From NCBI GenBank assembly GCA_963706535.1, contig CAVPMU010000012.1:124001-188000 (forward strand): DNA of 64,000 nt, read 5' to 3'. Of the stretch, positions 26,290 to 35,671 are shown one piece after another; position 1 is the first letter of the stretch; each line of letters opens with the position of its first letter. The notes beneath the pieces are model-generated. The model was given only the letters and a program-made list of their open reading frames with translations, made no database searches and was not told where the DNA came from. A program made the position numbers and the translations under genes. Origin of the DNA: RPQJ01 sp963706535. Lineage in GTDB: Bacteria; Pseudomonadota; Gammaproteobacteria; Steroidobacterales; Steroidobacteraceae.

Positions 26290-27357
26290 ATGCAGGTCTT
26301 GAAGGGGCGGGGCGCGATCGCCAACCCGGCCGGCCGCTTCGAGGGCCAGCGGCTCGAGGCCGCGGACGACGGCTGGGGCAGCCTCGAGGACTTGCCGCGC
26401 CGGCCCGAGACAGAGGTCACGGCCGACCACCCGCGCCATGCCATCACTCGCAACCAGTCGCCGGACGTGCCCTTCGAGCAGTCCGTGAATCCCTACCAGG
26501 GTTGCGAGCACGGTTGCATCTACTGTTTCGCGCGGCCGTCGCACGCCTACTGGAACCTCGGGCCCGGCCTCGATTTCGAGACGCGCCTGTTCCACAAGCC
26601 CGGGCTCGCGGAGCTGCTGGACCGCGAACTCTCCTCGCCGGGCTACACCTGCAAGCCGATCAACCTCGGCGCCAACACGGATCCCTACCAGCCCATCGAG
26701 GCCGAGTACCGGACCACGCGCCAGCTGCTCGGAGGGCTGCTCGCCCACCGCCATCCGGTGACGATCGTCACCAAGGGGGCGTTGATCCTGCGCGATCTCG
26801 ACCTGCTCGCCAGCCTCGCGGAGCAGCGGCTGGTTTCGGTCATGGTCAGCCTCACGACGCTCGACGACGGACTGAAGCGCACGCTCGAGCCCCGTGCAGC
26901 CTCGCCACAGGCGCGTCTCCGCGTGATCCGCGAACTTGCCGCAGCGGGCGTGCCCGTGGGCGTGCTGCTCGCACCGATGATCCCGGCGCTCAACGACCAC
27001 GAGATCGAGAACCTGCTCGAGGCCGCCGCAGGGCACGGCGCCACGCGCGCCGGCCACATGCTGGTGCGCCTGCCGCACGAACTCGGGCAGTTGTTCGAGC
27101 AATGGCTGCGGGAGCACTACCCGGCGCGGGCGGACCGGGTGCTCAACCTGCTCAGGGAAGCGCGGGGCGGCCGCCTGAACGACCCGCGCTTCGGCCATCG
27201 CATGCGCGGGGAGGGGCCATACGCGCGGCTCCTGTCGACCCGATTCGCCGCAGCCTGTCGCCGATTCGGCTTCGCGGCAGGACGCGGCCCCGACCTCGAT
27301 TGCAGTCGCTTCGTGCACGACCCGCGTGCGCCACGACAGCACGATCTTTTCGCCTGA
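26290..27357 (+). CDS. PA0069-family radical SAM protein (SplB/COG1533-like)
   Basis: 355-residue radical SAM enzyme. The iron-sulfur motif is C-E-H-G-C-I-Y-C within NPYQGCEHGCIYCFARPSH, and the rest (INLGANTDPYQPIEAEYRTTR, VTIVTKGALILRDLDLL, LLAPMIPALND) is typical of the PA0069/Rv2578c group, related to spore-photoproduct lyase. A role in nucleic-acid repair has been proposed for this group but is not established. An SOS box just upstream supports a damage-related role. ATGs at 26266 and 26272 are alternatives, but 26290 gives the family N-terminus (MQVLKGRGAIANPAGRFE) and leaves space for a leader after the operator. Confidence 0.88.
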   Translation: MQVLKGRGAIANPAGRFEGQRLEAADDGWGSLEDLPRRPETEVTADHPRHAITRNQSPDVPFEQSVNPYQGCEHGCIYCFARPSHAYWNLGPGLDFETRLFHKPGLAELLDRELSSPGYTCKPINLGANTDPYQPIEAEYRTTRQLLGGLLAHRHPVTIVTKGALILRDLDLLASLAEQRLVSVMVSLTTLDDGLKRTLEPRAASPQARLRVIRELAAAGVPVGVLLAPMIPALNDHEIENLLEAAAGHGATRAGHMLVRLPHELGQLFEQWLREHYPARADRVLNLLREARGGRLNDPRFGHRMRGEGPYARLLSTRFAAACRRFGFAAGRGPDLDCSRFVHDPRAPRQHDLFA

Positions 27358-27429
27358 GTCGTATACTCGGACCGACTCGCGGCCGGGCCCGGCCGATCGA
27401 GATCCGCAGGCGGGGAGGAGGGATCGTCC
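27358..27429 (+). promoter_or_regulatory. Probable promoter and ribosome site of the 13-kb envelope operon
   Basis: TATACT at 27362-27367 is a good -10 element, without an obvious -35 at the right distance. A strong ribosome site (ggggaggaggga) lies just before the ATG at 27430. This is the only sizeable gap upstream of the eleven-gene run, so it is the best place for its main promoter. Confidence 0.4.
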
Positions 27430-28233
27430 ATGAACGTCCTCGGCAGTCGCTCGTGTCAACCGACGGGCATGCTCGCGCGTTATCGCGCCGTGGCGGGCGT
27501 GCTGGCCTTGGGCTTGCTGGCCACCGGCTGCATGAGCGCCAAAGTGGCGGAAACCCGGCAGGTTGCGGCGTCGATCCAGGCGAACGAGTCCATCGTGGTG
27601 CTGAAGAAGCCGCAACTCGAGGGGACGGGCACGGAGGAGGATTTCCTCGACTGCCTGCAGGAGCGTCTCGGGGGCGAGCTGGTGCATCCGGAGGAGGGGC
27701 AGTCGGCGCAGCTGCGACGCAACGCGGGCGGAGTGCCGTTCCGAATCTACGGCGAGCAGGAATTCATCGACGCGCTGTTCCCGTGGTTCGAGCCGAGCAC
27801 GGCCCCGGCCACGGCCGCGGGACTCAAGGGCCTGGTCGAGCGACCGGGGGTCGCGGAGCGACTGGCGGAGATTGGTGTGCGTTATGTCGTCTGGCTCGAC
27901 GGCAGCACGCAGAAGACGGACGGTGGCGGCAGCATCGCCTGCGGCGCGAGCCCGGTCGGTGCGGGGTGCCTCGGCGTCGGCTGGTGGGAAAAGCAGTCGG
28001 ACTACGTGGCATCGGTGTGGGACATGCAGACGGCGAGCGAACTCGGTACGGTCAGTGCCAACGTCTCCGGCACCTCGGTCCTGATCGGCGCAATCGCACC
28101 GATCCCGATCATCACGCCGGTGCAGCGCACCGCCTGCGATCGCCTGTCGGAGCAGCTACGGTCGTTCCTGAACGGTGCCGACCTGGTCGGGGGTGGAACG
28201 GCGGCACTGGGTGGTAGCGGCGGAGCGCGTTGA
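27430..28233 (+). CDS. Lipoprotein, first gene of the FHA/vWA envelope operon
   Basis: 267-residue lipoprotein (lipobox LLATGC, Cys36). The mature protein starts with a helical region and then ESIVVLKKPQLEGTGTEEDF. A middle segment reads IGVRYVVWLDGSTQKTDGGG, and a C-terminal GAIAPIPIITPVQRTACDRLSEQL precedes a glycine-rich tail. Four further cysteines lie after the lipobox. No family recognised; the strand pattern in the second half could form a small alpha/beta domain like those of CsgG-type or other outer-membrane lipoproteins, but this is weak. It is 60 bp upstream of the next lipoprotein gene and probably defines the operon start. Confidence 0.75.
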   Translation: MNVLGSRSCQPTGMLARYRAVAGVLALGLLATGCMSAKVAETRQVAASIQANESIVVLKKPQLEGTGTEEDFLDCLQERLGGELVHPEEGQSAQLRRNAGGVPFRIYGEQEFIDALFPWFEPSTAPATAAGLKGLVERPGVAERLAEIGVRYVVWLDGSTQKTDGGGSIACGASPVGAGCLGVGWWEKQSDYVASVWDMQTASELGTVSANVSGTSVLIGAIAPIPIITPVQRTACDRLSEQLRSFLNGADLVGGGTAALGGSGGAR

Positions 28234-28292
28234 ACCAGCGGCCGTGCGCGCGAATCAAAGTCCTTGATCGAGGAGCGCGGAGGCTCGAGTCC

Positions 28293-29333
28293 ATGCGTCA
28301 CCCTGACATTGCCCGGCTGTTGCTGGCCGCCACCTGTGCCGCGGTCCTGGCCGGCTGCGCGACCTCGTCCTCGTCCAGTTCGCAGCCGCCGAGTTCGTCC
28401 CCTCCGTCGTCTTCGCCCTCCAGTTCCGGCGGCAGCCCGGGCACGAGCCCGAGTTCGAGTCCCAGCAGCGGCAGCAGTGGCAGCGAGTCGCCGTTTCCGC
28501 CGCCGCAGTCGCCTGGCGGCACTCCCGGTTCAGGTAGCCCGGGGCAGCCCGGGCAGACGGGACAGACCGGAACGTCGGGTCCGGCAACGGCACCGACATC
28601 GCCCCAAGGCTGGCCGCAACCCACGGGCGGCGGCGAGACCAAGGGCGACGAGACCGCAGGCAGCAAGAGTGCGGGTGGCGATGGCGCCGGCGGCCAATCC
28701 AGCCAGGCGGGTAAGCCTGGTTCCACGAATTCCGCGCCCACCGGCACCACGGGTCAGGGCGGTTCCGCCGGAACCGCGCCCGCCGGTTCGGGCGGAACGG
28801 CTGCTCCGGCCGGCCAGGGTAATGGTGCGGGCGGCGGACCAGCCACGTCCGAGGACCGCCGCGCCCAGATCGACCGGCGCTTCGACGAGACCTTCGCCGT
28901 TTTCGACGAGCGCATGCGCAAGGAACAGCAAACGGTGTCGCAGGAGCGTGCGTCGCGCGGTTCCGGAACCGGCACCGGCGGTGAGGGCGAGGCTGGTGAA
29001 GCGGAATCGCCGGGTGGCGATGGCGGAGAGCAGTCGGGCGCAGGCGAGCGCGGCGAAGTCGGCTCGGGATCGGACGACGCGGGCACCGGCACGGCCGGTG
29101 GTCGTGGCGAGTCGGCCGGGGAACAGTCGGGCGATGAGGGTGGTGGCGGCGGCGTCGGAGGCGGAGCGAAGGGCGGCTCCGGGCCGAACGTCGCGCCGGC
29201 CGACATCCCGGACGGCCGCGACGACGACATCGTGGCGCGCCAGTTGCGCGAGGCGGCGATGAAGGAAACGGATCCCGAGCTGCGCGAGCGGCTGTGGGAA
29301 GAGTATCGGCAGTACAAGAAGAGTACGCAGTGA
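28293..29333 (+). CDS. Low-complexity Ser/Gly/Pro-rich lipoprotein
   Basis: 346 residues, lipobox VLAGC (Cys22). Right after it come runs of Ser, Pro, Gly and Thr (to about residue 185), then a short charged helical block (EDRRAQIDRRFDETFAVFDE and ERMRKEQQTV), a second Gly/Glu-rich stretch, and a conserved-looking helical C-terminus (DIVARQLREAAMKETDPELR, ending RQYKKSTQ). The arrangement suggests a long flexible tether from the outer membrane with two helical docking sites. Low complexity prevents any family call. The stop overlaps the next start as GTGA, and ggagg upstream of the ATG is a good ribosome site. Confidence 0.75.
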   Translation: MRHPDIARLLLAATCAAVLAGCATSSSSSSQPPSSSPPSSSPSSSGGSPGTSPSSSPSSGSSGSESPFPPPQSPGGTPGSGSPGQPGQTGQTGTSGPATAPTSPQGWPQPTGGGETKGDETAGSKSAGGDGAGGQSSQAGKPGSTNSAPTGTTGQGGSAGTAPAGSGGTAAPAGQGNGAGGGPATSEDRRAQIDRRFDETFAVFDERMRKEQQTVSQERASRGSGTGTGGEGEAGEAESPGGDGGEQSGAGERGEVGSGSDDAGTGTAGGRGESAGEQSGDEGGGGGVGGGAKGGSGPNVAPADIPDGRDDDIVARQLREAAMKETDPELRERLWEEYRQYKKSTQ

Positions 29334-30553
29334 AACTGAACGGACAAGTAGGGCGCGGGTTCGGAGGATGGCTCGTGGCCTTCGCGGCGTTCGCGCTGCT
29401 GGCCGGCTGCGTCACGCAGGAGCAGCGACCGATGGCGCGCATCGCCGCCGACAAGGCGACGCAGGAAGTGCCGGTCGACGAACTGCTCGACGTCGGCGTG
29501 CGGCTCTTTGATCCCAACATTCCCGAGGATCCCAAGGCGCAGGAGCGCGAGCGGATTTTCCCCGAGGTGCGCAAGGCGGAGTCGCGCTACATCCCGGTCC
29601 TCATCCGCAACACGCTCGAAGGCACGGGGCACTGGGGCCAGGTGCGCGTGCTGCCGCGCGACGGCACCGGCATGGACGTGTTCGTGGACGGGGTCATCGT
29701 CGCGTCCGACGGACGCAGGCTCGAACTCGACGTCGAGGTCAGGGATGCGACCGGCCGGGTCTGGTACCGGAAGGTCTACGAAGGACAGCCGGACGTGCGT
29801 GCGTACTCCGACGCCACCGGCCGGCCCTTGGATCCGTTCGAGAACGTCTACAACACGCTCGCCAACGACCTGCTCGCGGCACGGCGGAAATTGAGCCGTG
29901 AGCAGCGCGTGCAGATCCGCCAGGTGTCCGACCTGCGCTTCGCCGCGGAACTCGCGCCCTACGCGTTCGGCGGCTACCTCGCGCAGGACCGCAAGGGAGC
30001 CTGGTCCGTCGCGCGCCTGCCGGCTGCCGAGGATCCCGTCGTGCAGCGCATGCAGCGCGTGCGCGAGCGCGACTATGCCCTGGTCGACACCTTGAACGAG
30101 TACTACGCGAGCTTCGGCGGTGGCATCGCCGCGCCGTACACCAACTGGCGCAAGTACAGCCATGAGGAGCTCGAGGCCGAGGCGCTGGCGAAACGGCAGG
30201 CGCTGACGCGGCAGGTGCTCGGCGCCGTGGCAGTGGTCGGCGGTGTCATGGCGAGCGGAGAATCTGACAGCAGCGCGGGGCGAGCGGCATCCTCTGCCGC
30301 GGTCATCGGCGGCATCTACGCCTTCAAGAGCGGCCTCGACAAGCGCGCGGAGATCAAGGTGCACACCGAATCGCTGAAGCAGCTCGGCGATTCCTTCCAG
30401 GCCGAGGTCGAGCCCATGGTGGTGGACGTCGAAGGGCGGACGCTGCAGCTCAAGGGTTCCGCGGAAGAGCAGTACGCCGAGTGGCGACGACTGCTCAAGG
30501 AACTCTACGAGCACGAGACCGGACTGCCCGCGGTCCAGGCCGGCAAGCCCTAG
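29330..30553 (+). CDS. Outer-membrane-type lipoprotein of the envelope operon
   Basis: 407-residue lipoprotein (lipobox LLAGC) with a GTG start overlapping the preceding stop. The N-terminal domain contains VRLFDPNIPEDPKAQERERIF, then YIPVLIRNTLEGTGHWGQVRV and a beta-rich segment (VFVDGVIVASDGRRLELDVE and VRDATGRVWYRKVYEGQ). The middle has YNTLANDLLAARRKLSREQR and AELAPYAFGGYL. The C-terminal third includes a hydrophobic glycine/alanine stretch (VLGAVAVVGGVMASGE) and a helical end. No named family recognised. The glycine-rich hydrophobic segment could insert in or lie on a membrane. Its tight coupling to the kinase gene 17 bp downstream suggests a common complex. Confidence 0.78.
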   Translation: MKLNGQVGRGFGGWLVAFAAFALLAGCVTQEQRPMARIAADKATQEVPVDELLDVGVRLFDPNIPEDPKAQERERIFPEVRKAESRYIPVLIRNTLEGTGHWGQVRVLPRDGTGMDVFVDGVIVASDGRRLELDVEVRDATGRVWYRKVYEGQPDVRAYSDATGRPLDPFENVYNTLANDLLAARRKLSREQRVQIRQVSDLRFAAELAPYAFGGYLAQDRKGAWSVARLPAAEDPVVQRMQRVRERDYALVDTLNEYYASFGGGIAAPYTNWRKYSHEELEAEALAKRQALTRQVLGAVAVVGGVMASGESDSSAGRAASSAAVIGGIYAFKSGLDKRAEIKVHTESLKQLGDSFQAEVEPMVVDVEGRTLQLKGSAEEQYAEWRRLLKELYEHETGLPAVQAGKP

Positions 30554-30570
30554 TCGCGGCGCAGACGGCC

Positions 30571-32910
30571 ATGCAGCTCGAGAGCGGGCAGGTGCTCCTC
30601 GCCCGGTACACGCTGTTGAGGAAGCTCGGCGAGGGCCGGGCGAGCATCGTGTGGCTGGCGCGTGATCGCGAGGCCGCGGGCGATTGCGCGGTCGAGGTGC
30701 TGCGCCCCGAACTCGCGGATGACCCGGTCGAACGCGAGCGATTCCTGCGCGCCGCGCGACTGCAGCAGCAGGACCTGCATCCCGGCATCCTGCGCTGCAC
30801 CTCGCTGCACGAGACGACCCCGGTGCTCGCTGTCTTCGAAGTCATGGCGGGTGGCGATCTGTCGCGCTGGCGGGGGCGCGACTGGCGGCAGTCGTTGCCG
30901 GTGCTCGCGCAGGTCGCCGATGCCGCCGCCGCACTGCACGACCGCGGCCTCGTGCACCGTGACCTGAAGACGACCAACGTGCTGGTCGGTGACGACGGGC
31001 AGCCGCGCATCGCCGACCTCGGTCTGGCAGCGCCGATCGGCGAGGAGGCGGCGCCCGCGGGCGGCTCGCCGTTCTCCTCGAGTCCACAACAGCTCGACGG
31101 CCTGCCGCCGGCGATCGCGGATGACGTCTACGCGTTCGGCGTGCTCGCGTACGAACTGCTGAGCGGATATCCGCCTTTCTATCCGGACCCGACGCCCGCG
31201 CGCGTGCGCACCGAGGCGCCGGCGAAGATGACGGTGCGAGCCGCCGTGCCCGAGCCGCTCGAGCACCTCGTGCAGCAGTGCCTCGCGAAGCATGCGGAAG
31301 ACCGTCCGCACGATCTTCGCGCGGTGGCGGAGCGATTGCGTGCGATCGCGGCGACCGCGCCGAATGCGCCCGCGACGGGTGAGGCGACGGGGCGGGCCGT
31401 GCTACGCGCGCCGCCGACGGGGCCCGAGGCGATCGAGCCGAAGTGGCAAAAGCGAGCGGCGCCTGGCGCCAGCCCCGAGGAACTGCGCTCACAGGGCTTC
31501 AGGCGCGGCGTAGTGGCCGGCGCGCTCGTGTTCCTGCTGGTCGCGGCGGCCCTGGTCTTCTTCGCGCTGCCGCGCTGGGTCGAGCAGCGCGCTGCGTCGC
31601 AGTCGACCACCACGGCGGCAACGGTCGCTCCCACCGTCACCGCACCGGCGGCGGCGGATCCGGAACGCGACCTGCAGCGGCTCGCCGACGTGCGACGGCA
31701 GTTCGAGGAAGAACGACCGCCGGTAATCGACGCGCTCGGCAGCCTCGAGCAGCGCGCGGCGCCGGAGTGGGGCGGCGAGACCTACTCGCGCGGCAAGCAG
31801 GCGATGGTCGAGGCGGACGCCGCGTTCGCGCGCCGCGATTACGATGCCGCGCTCGAGCGCCTGCGCAGCGCGGCCGGGGAGACCGCGGCCTTGCAGCAAC
31901 TGGCGGTGTCCACGCTCCGCGCGGCGCTCGCGGCCGGAGCGGCCGCGAGCGATGCCGGCCAGTCGGCCGAGGCGCACCGCCAGTACTCGCGGGCCGCCGT
32001 GATCGATCCGGCCAACGACGCTGCGCAGCGCGGCCTGCGGCGAGCCGCGACGCTGGATGAAGTGCGCACGCTGCTGGCGACGGCGGCCGATGCGGAACGT
32101 GCCGGGAACACCGGCGAGGCCGAGGCGAAGTATCGCAAGGCGCTGCAACTCGATGCCGCGACGACCACGGCACGGGAGGCCCTGGCACGCCTGCGATCGC
32201 AGGCCGCGGGAGCAGCCTTCTCGACTGCCGTCTCGCAGGGGCTGGCGGCGCTCGGGCGCAACGATCTCGCGACGGCTCGCGCAGCCTTCGAGCGCGCCGG
32301 GCAGATCCGTCCCGGCGCGCCCGAGGTGCGGGACGGACTCGCGCGCGTCGATCGCGCGCTCGGCGATCGCACGATCGACGGACACCTGGCCGCGGCGCGG
32401 CAGGCGGAACAGGCGGAGCGCTGGAGCGTCGCCGTGGCCGAGTATCGCAAGGCACTCGAGATCGACCGCAACCTGCTGGTCGCGCAGCAGGGAGTGGAGC
32501 GCGCCGAGCCGCGCGCCATGCTGGATGCCGAACTGGCCGCGTACCTGGACCGGCCCGAGCGATTGTTCTCCGCCGAAGTGCGCAGCGCCGCGCATGCGGC
32601 GCTCACGCGCGCGCGTACCGTGGCCTCGCCGGGCCCCGCCCTGGCGCGGCAGGTGGCCACGCTGGGCGAGCGGCTCGCGGCCGCGGAGACTCCCGTGCGC
32701 GTCGCGCTCGCATCTGACAATCTCACGGAAGTGACCATCTACCGCATCGGCAAGCTCGGCATCTTCGAGCGCCGCGACATGGACCTGCTGCCGGGCCGCT
32801 ACACCGTGGTCGGCACGCGCGCCGGGTTTCGCGACGTGCGTCGCGAACTCACCGTGCTGCCGGGCCGCGAGACGCCGGTGCTCGTGATCCGCTGCGAGGA
32901 GCAGATTTGA
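30571..32910 (+). CDS. Membrane Ser/Thr kinase-fold protein with TPR-like repeats, probable pseudokinase
   Basis: 779 residues. Residues 12-260 are a PknB-like kinase domain: glycine loop LGEGRASIVWLA, HRD loop VHRDLKTTN (D131, K133, N136) and DLG (D149). The beta3 lysine is replaced by E42 (CAVEVLRPEL) and the alpha-C glutamate by A61 (FLRAARL), so the Lys-Glu pair needed for normal ATP positioning is lost. A membrane helix lies at about 314-334. The periplasmic part carries helical repeats of TPR type (e.g. AEAHRQYSRAAVIDPANDAA, AEAKYRKALQLD, AVAEYRKALEID) and ends in a PEGA-like beta domain (LLPGRYTVVGTRAGFRDV). It probably senses or scaffolds across the membrane and may bind the FHA partners of the same operon. 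The stop overlaps the next start as TTGA. Confidence 0.85.
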   Translation: MQLESGQVLLARYTLLRKLGEGRASIVWLARDREAAGDCAVEVLRPELADDPVERERFLRAARLQQQDLHPGILRCTSLHETTPVLAVFEVMAGGDLSRWRGRDWRQSLPVLAQVADAAAALHDRGLVHRDLKTTNVLVGDDGQPRIADLGLAAPIGEEAAPAGGSPFSSSPQQLDGLPPAIADDVYAFGVLAYELLSGYPPFYPDPTPARVRTEAPAKMTVRAAVPEPLEHLVQQCLAKHAEDRPHDLRAVAERLRAIAATAPNAPATGEATGRAVLRAPPTGPEAIEPKWQKRAAPGASPEELRSQGFRRGVVAGALVFLLVAAALVFFALPRWVEQRAASQSTTTAATVAPTVTAPAAADPERDLQRLADVRRQFEEERPPVIDALGSLEQRAAPEWGGETYSRGKQAMVEADAAFARRDYDAALERLRSAAGETAALQQLAVSTLRAALAAGAAASDAGQSAEAHRQYSRAAVIDPANDAAQRGLRRAATLDEVRTLLATAADAERAGNTGEAEAKYRKALQLDAATTTAREALARLRSQAAGAAFSTAVSQGLAALGRNDLATARAAFERAGQIRPGAPEVRDGLARVDRALGDRTIDGHLAAARQAEQAERWSVAVAEYRKALEIDRNLLVAQQGVERAEPRAMLDAELAAYLDRPERLFSAEVRSAAHAALTRARTVASPGPALARQVATLGERLAAAETPVRVALASDNLTEVTIYRIGKLGIFERRDMDLLPGRYTVVGTRAGFRDVRRELTVLPGRETPVLVIRCEEQI

Positions 32911-35391
32911 GCGCCGAACTCACGTTGCGCGAGCCGCTCGGCGAACGCGCGCTGGCCGCGGGCGATTTCCCGTTGTCGATCGGTGGGTCCGGTGCCGCCG
33001 TGATCGTGCCGGCGCCCACAGGGGGGCCGCTGGCGTGGATCGGGCTGCAGGACGGACAGTTGTTCGTGCAGCCGGAGCACGAGTCGGCAAGCGTGCTGCT
33101 GAACGGCGCGCGCATCGCGGGCTCGTCCTGGCTGCGTGCCGGCGACGTGCTCGATGTCGCGGGCGGCAGGCTGAAGCTGCGTCTGCAGGACGGCCGCCGT
33201 GTGCTCGAGGTCGTCGCGGGCGGCGCGGACAACGTGACGGCCCCGCCGGTCGTCGAGGCCGCGGCCAGCATCGGGGGCGCCGGCGCAGGCGCAGACGAGC
33301 GCATCGAACCCGTGGCGTTTCGGCACCAGGCGAACGCGGCAACCGTCGAGCGGCGTGCTTTCCCGTGGCGTCGAGTCGTCGTCGTGGCGGCGCTCGCGCT
33401 GCTGGCGGCCATTGCCGCGATGCTCTTTTCCTCGACGCCGGTGCAGGTCGCGATCTCGCCGCGTCCCGATTTCGTGCATTTCGACGGCGCGTGGCCGGGT
33501 TTCAGGCTCGGCAGCGGCCACCTGCTGCGGCCGGGACGGTACACGCTGGTGGCTGGCCGCGAGGGCTACGAGGAGCTGCGCGTCCCCGTCACGATCGGCA
33601 AGGAGCGCGGCCAGCGACTCGAGCACCGTCTGGTCGCGCTGCCGGGTCGCCTCAGGATCGAGTTGCCGGTGCCAGGCAAGGTGCACGTCGACGGCAGTCT
33701 CGCTGGCGAGGCGCCCGGCGAGTTCACGCTGCCGGCGGGCAGGCACTCGCTGCTGATCGACACCGAGCGTCATCTCGACTTCACCACCGAGGTCGAGGTC
33801 GAGGGTCTCGGCAAGACGCAGGTCCTCGCGCCCACGCTGACGCCGGGCTGGTCGAAAGTCTCGGTCGCGACGGAGCCCGCGGGCGCCGAGCTGCGTGCCG
33901 GTGAGAGCGTGATCGGCCGGACGCCGCTGGAGTTTGAGCTCATGGCAGGCTCGCACCGCCTTGAGTTGCGCCTCGACGGATTCAAGCCGTGGACCAGCGA
34001 CGTTCAGGTCAAGGCCAACGAGCCGCTCGTCATCGGGCCCGTGAGGCTCGGGCTGCCCGACGGGCGGCTCGCACTGCGCAGCACCCCCGCGGGTGCGAGC
34101 GTCACGATCGGCGGCGCCTACCGTGGCCGCACGCCACTCGTGGTGGAGGTCAGGCCGGAGATCACGCAGCGCATCGTCATCTCGCGCGAGGGTTACGAGC
34201 CGGCGTCGCGTGAGCTCGCGGTCGCTCCCGCTGCCAGGGCGGCACTCGACGTTCGAACTCACGCCGATCCTCGGCGAAGTCATCGTGCGCGCGAATCCAC
34301 CGGACGCGCAGTTGCTGGTCGATGGCGTGGCCCGTGGCGTGGCGAACCAGACGCTGCAACTGCCGTCCACGCGCCACGAGATCGAGATCCGCAAGGCGGG
34401 ATACGCCCCCCATCGCACGACGGTGACGCCGCGGCCGGGGCTCTCGCAGAACGTCGAGGTCACCCTGCTGGAGGGAGTGGCGCCGCCAGCGACGTCCGCG
34501 GCCGTGTCGGCCTCGAGCGCGGCGGGCGCGGGCGAGTCGCAGGCGGCACCTCCGGTCGTGACCGGCCTCGCGCCGGTCATCCGCACCAAGGGCGGCCAGG
34601 AATTGAAGCTGGTGCCGGCCGGCAGCTACACGATGGGCAGCCCGCGGCGCGAGGCCGGCCGGCGCGCCAACGAATCACAGCGCCCGGTCGAGTTGCGGCG
34701 ACGCTTCTATCTCGCGACGCGCGAAGTGACGAACGCCGAGTTCCGCCAGTTCCGGCCCGGCCATCGCTCGGGTTTCATCGTGCAGAACACGCTCGAGCTC
34801 GACCGGCAGCCGGTCGTCAACGTGAGCTGGCAGGATGCCGCGGCGTACTGCAACTGGTTGAGCGCGGCGGAAGGGTTGACGCCGGCGTACGAGCAGAAGG
34901 GCGGCAAGCTCGTGCCGGTCTCGCCCGTGCCTGACGGCTATCGACTGCCGACCGAGGCGGAATGGGAGTGGGCGGCGCGCGGCGCGGGGGGCGCGCTGCG
35001 CAAGTACCCGTGGGGCGACTCGCTGCCGGTGCCGACCGGCGCAGGCAACTTCGCCGACCGCAAGGCGCAGCCGCTGCTGCCGTCGATCCTCCCCGACTAC
35101 GACGACGGCAGGGCCGCCACCGCGCCCGTCGGCAGCTTCACGCCGAACCCCGCCGGCTTCTTCGACCTCGGCGGCAACGTCGCCGAGTGGACCCACGACC
35201 TCTACACTGTCCAGCCGCCGAGCAGTACGGTCGCGGTGGATCCCGCCGCCACCGGCGACGGTGCGCTGCGGGTGATCCGCGGCTCGAGCTGGAAGCACTC
35301 GTCGGTCACCGAATTGCGGCTCGCCTACCGCGACCAGGGAGATGGAAAGCGCAATGACCTCGGATTCCGCATCGCGCGTTACGCGCAGTAG
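32907..35391 (+). pseudogene. FHA-like / PEGA / formylglycine-enzyme-like membrane protein, frameshifted
   Basis: With one base removed this reads as an 827-residue protein. A degenerate FHA-like domain (about 18-100) lacks the S-x-x-H signature. A membrane helix spans about 156-174. At least four PEGA-type repeats follow (VSVATEPAGAELRAGESVIG, LALRSTPAGASVTIGG, VIVRANPPDAQLLVDG). The C-terminal FGE-sulfatase domain contains LKLVPAGSYTMGSPRR, GYRLPTEAEWEWAARG and LGGNVAEWTHDLY. The catalytic cysteines of formylglycine-generating enzymes are absent (RGSSWKHSSVTELRLAYR), so this is a binding module. The break lies near 34250: deleting one T from gacgttcgaac restores LDVELTPILGEV. The TTG start overlaps the kinase stop. 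It may be intact in the organism. Confidence 0.8.
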
Positions 35392-35653
35392 CCGCAGCCT
35401 GCGGCTGGCGCTGGTGCTGTTCGGGTGCTGCCTCGCGGTGGCGACGGTGCTGCGCGCGCAGGAGCCGGTGCCGAAGGAGGAGAGCCCGGCTACCACGGAG
35501 GGCACGGAGGCCGACGACGTCAAGGAGGCGGAGGCGCCTGCGGCGGAAGAACAGGGGCGCAAGCCGGGAGTGGTCGGGCCGACGCCGGGGCGGTTCGAGC
35601 CGACCGAGAAAGTGCGCGCCGATTTCGACGTTTCGTTTCCAGTGGACATCTGA
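35354..35653 (+). CDS. Small membrane-anchored periplasmic protein
   Basis: 99 residues. A basic N-terminus and one hydrophobic segment (LRLALVLFGCCLAVATVL) form a signal or anchor, followed by an acidic, Glu/Ala-rich linker (EESPATTEGTEADDVKEAEA) and a short conserved-looking end (PTPGRFEPTEKVRADFDVSF). No family recognised. ATG 35354 follows gggagatggaaag and overlaps the end of the preceding gene by 38 bp. Its place next to the TolQ/ExbB-like gene suggests a small accessory subunit. Confidence 0.65.
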   Translation: MTSDSASRVTRSSRSLRLALVLFGCCLAVATVLRAQEPVPKEESPATTEGTEADDVKEAEAPAAEEQGRKPGVVGPTPGRFEPTEKVRADFDVSFPVDI

Positions 35654-35671
35654 GCACGGAGAGAGAGCCGC

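Noticed and set aside
28754..30514. Minus-strand reading frame opposite the two operon lipoproteins
   Set aside because: Translation is low-complexity Pro/Ser/Arg and lacks any domain; the plus-strand lipoboxes and coupled starts are convincing.
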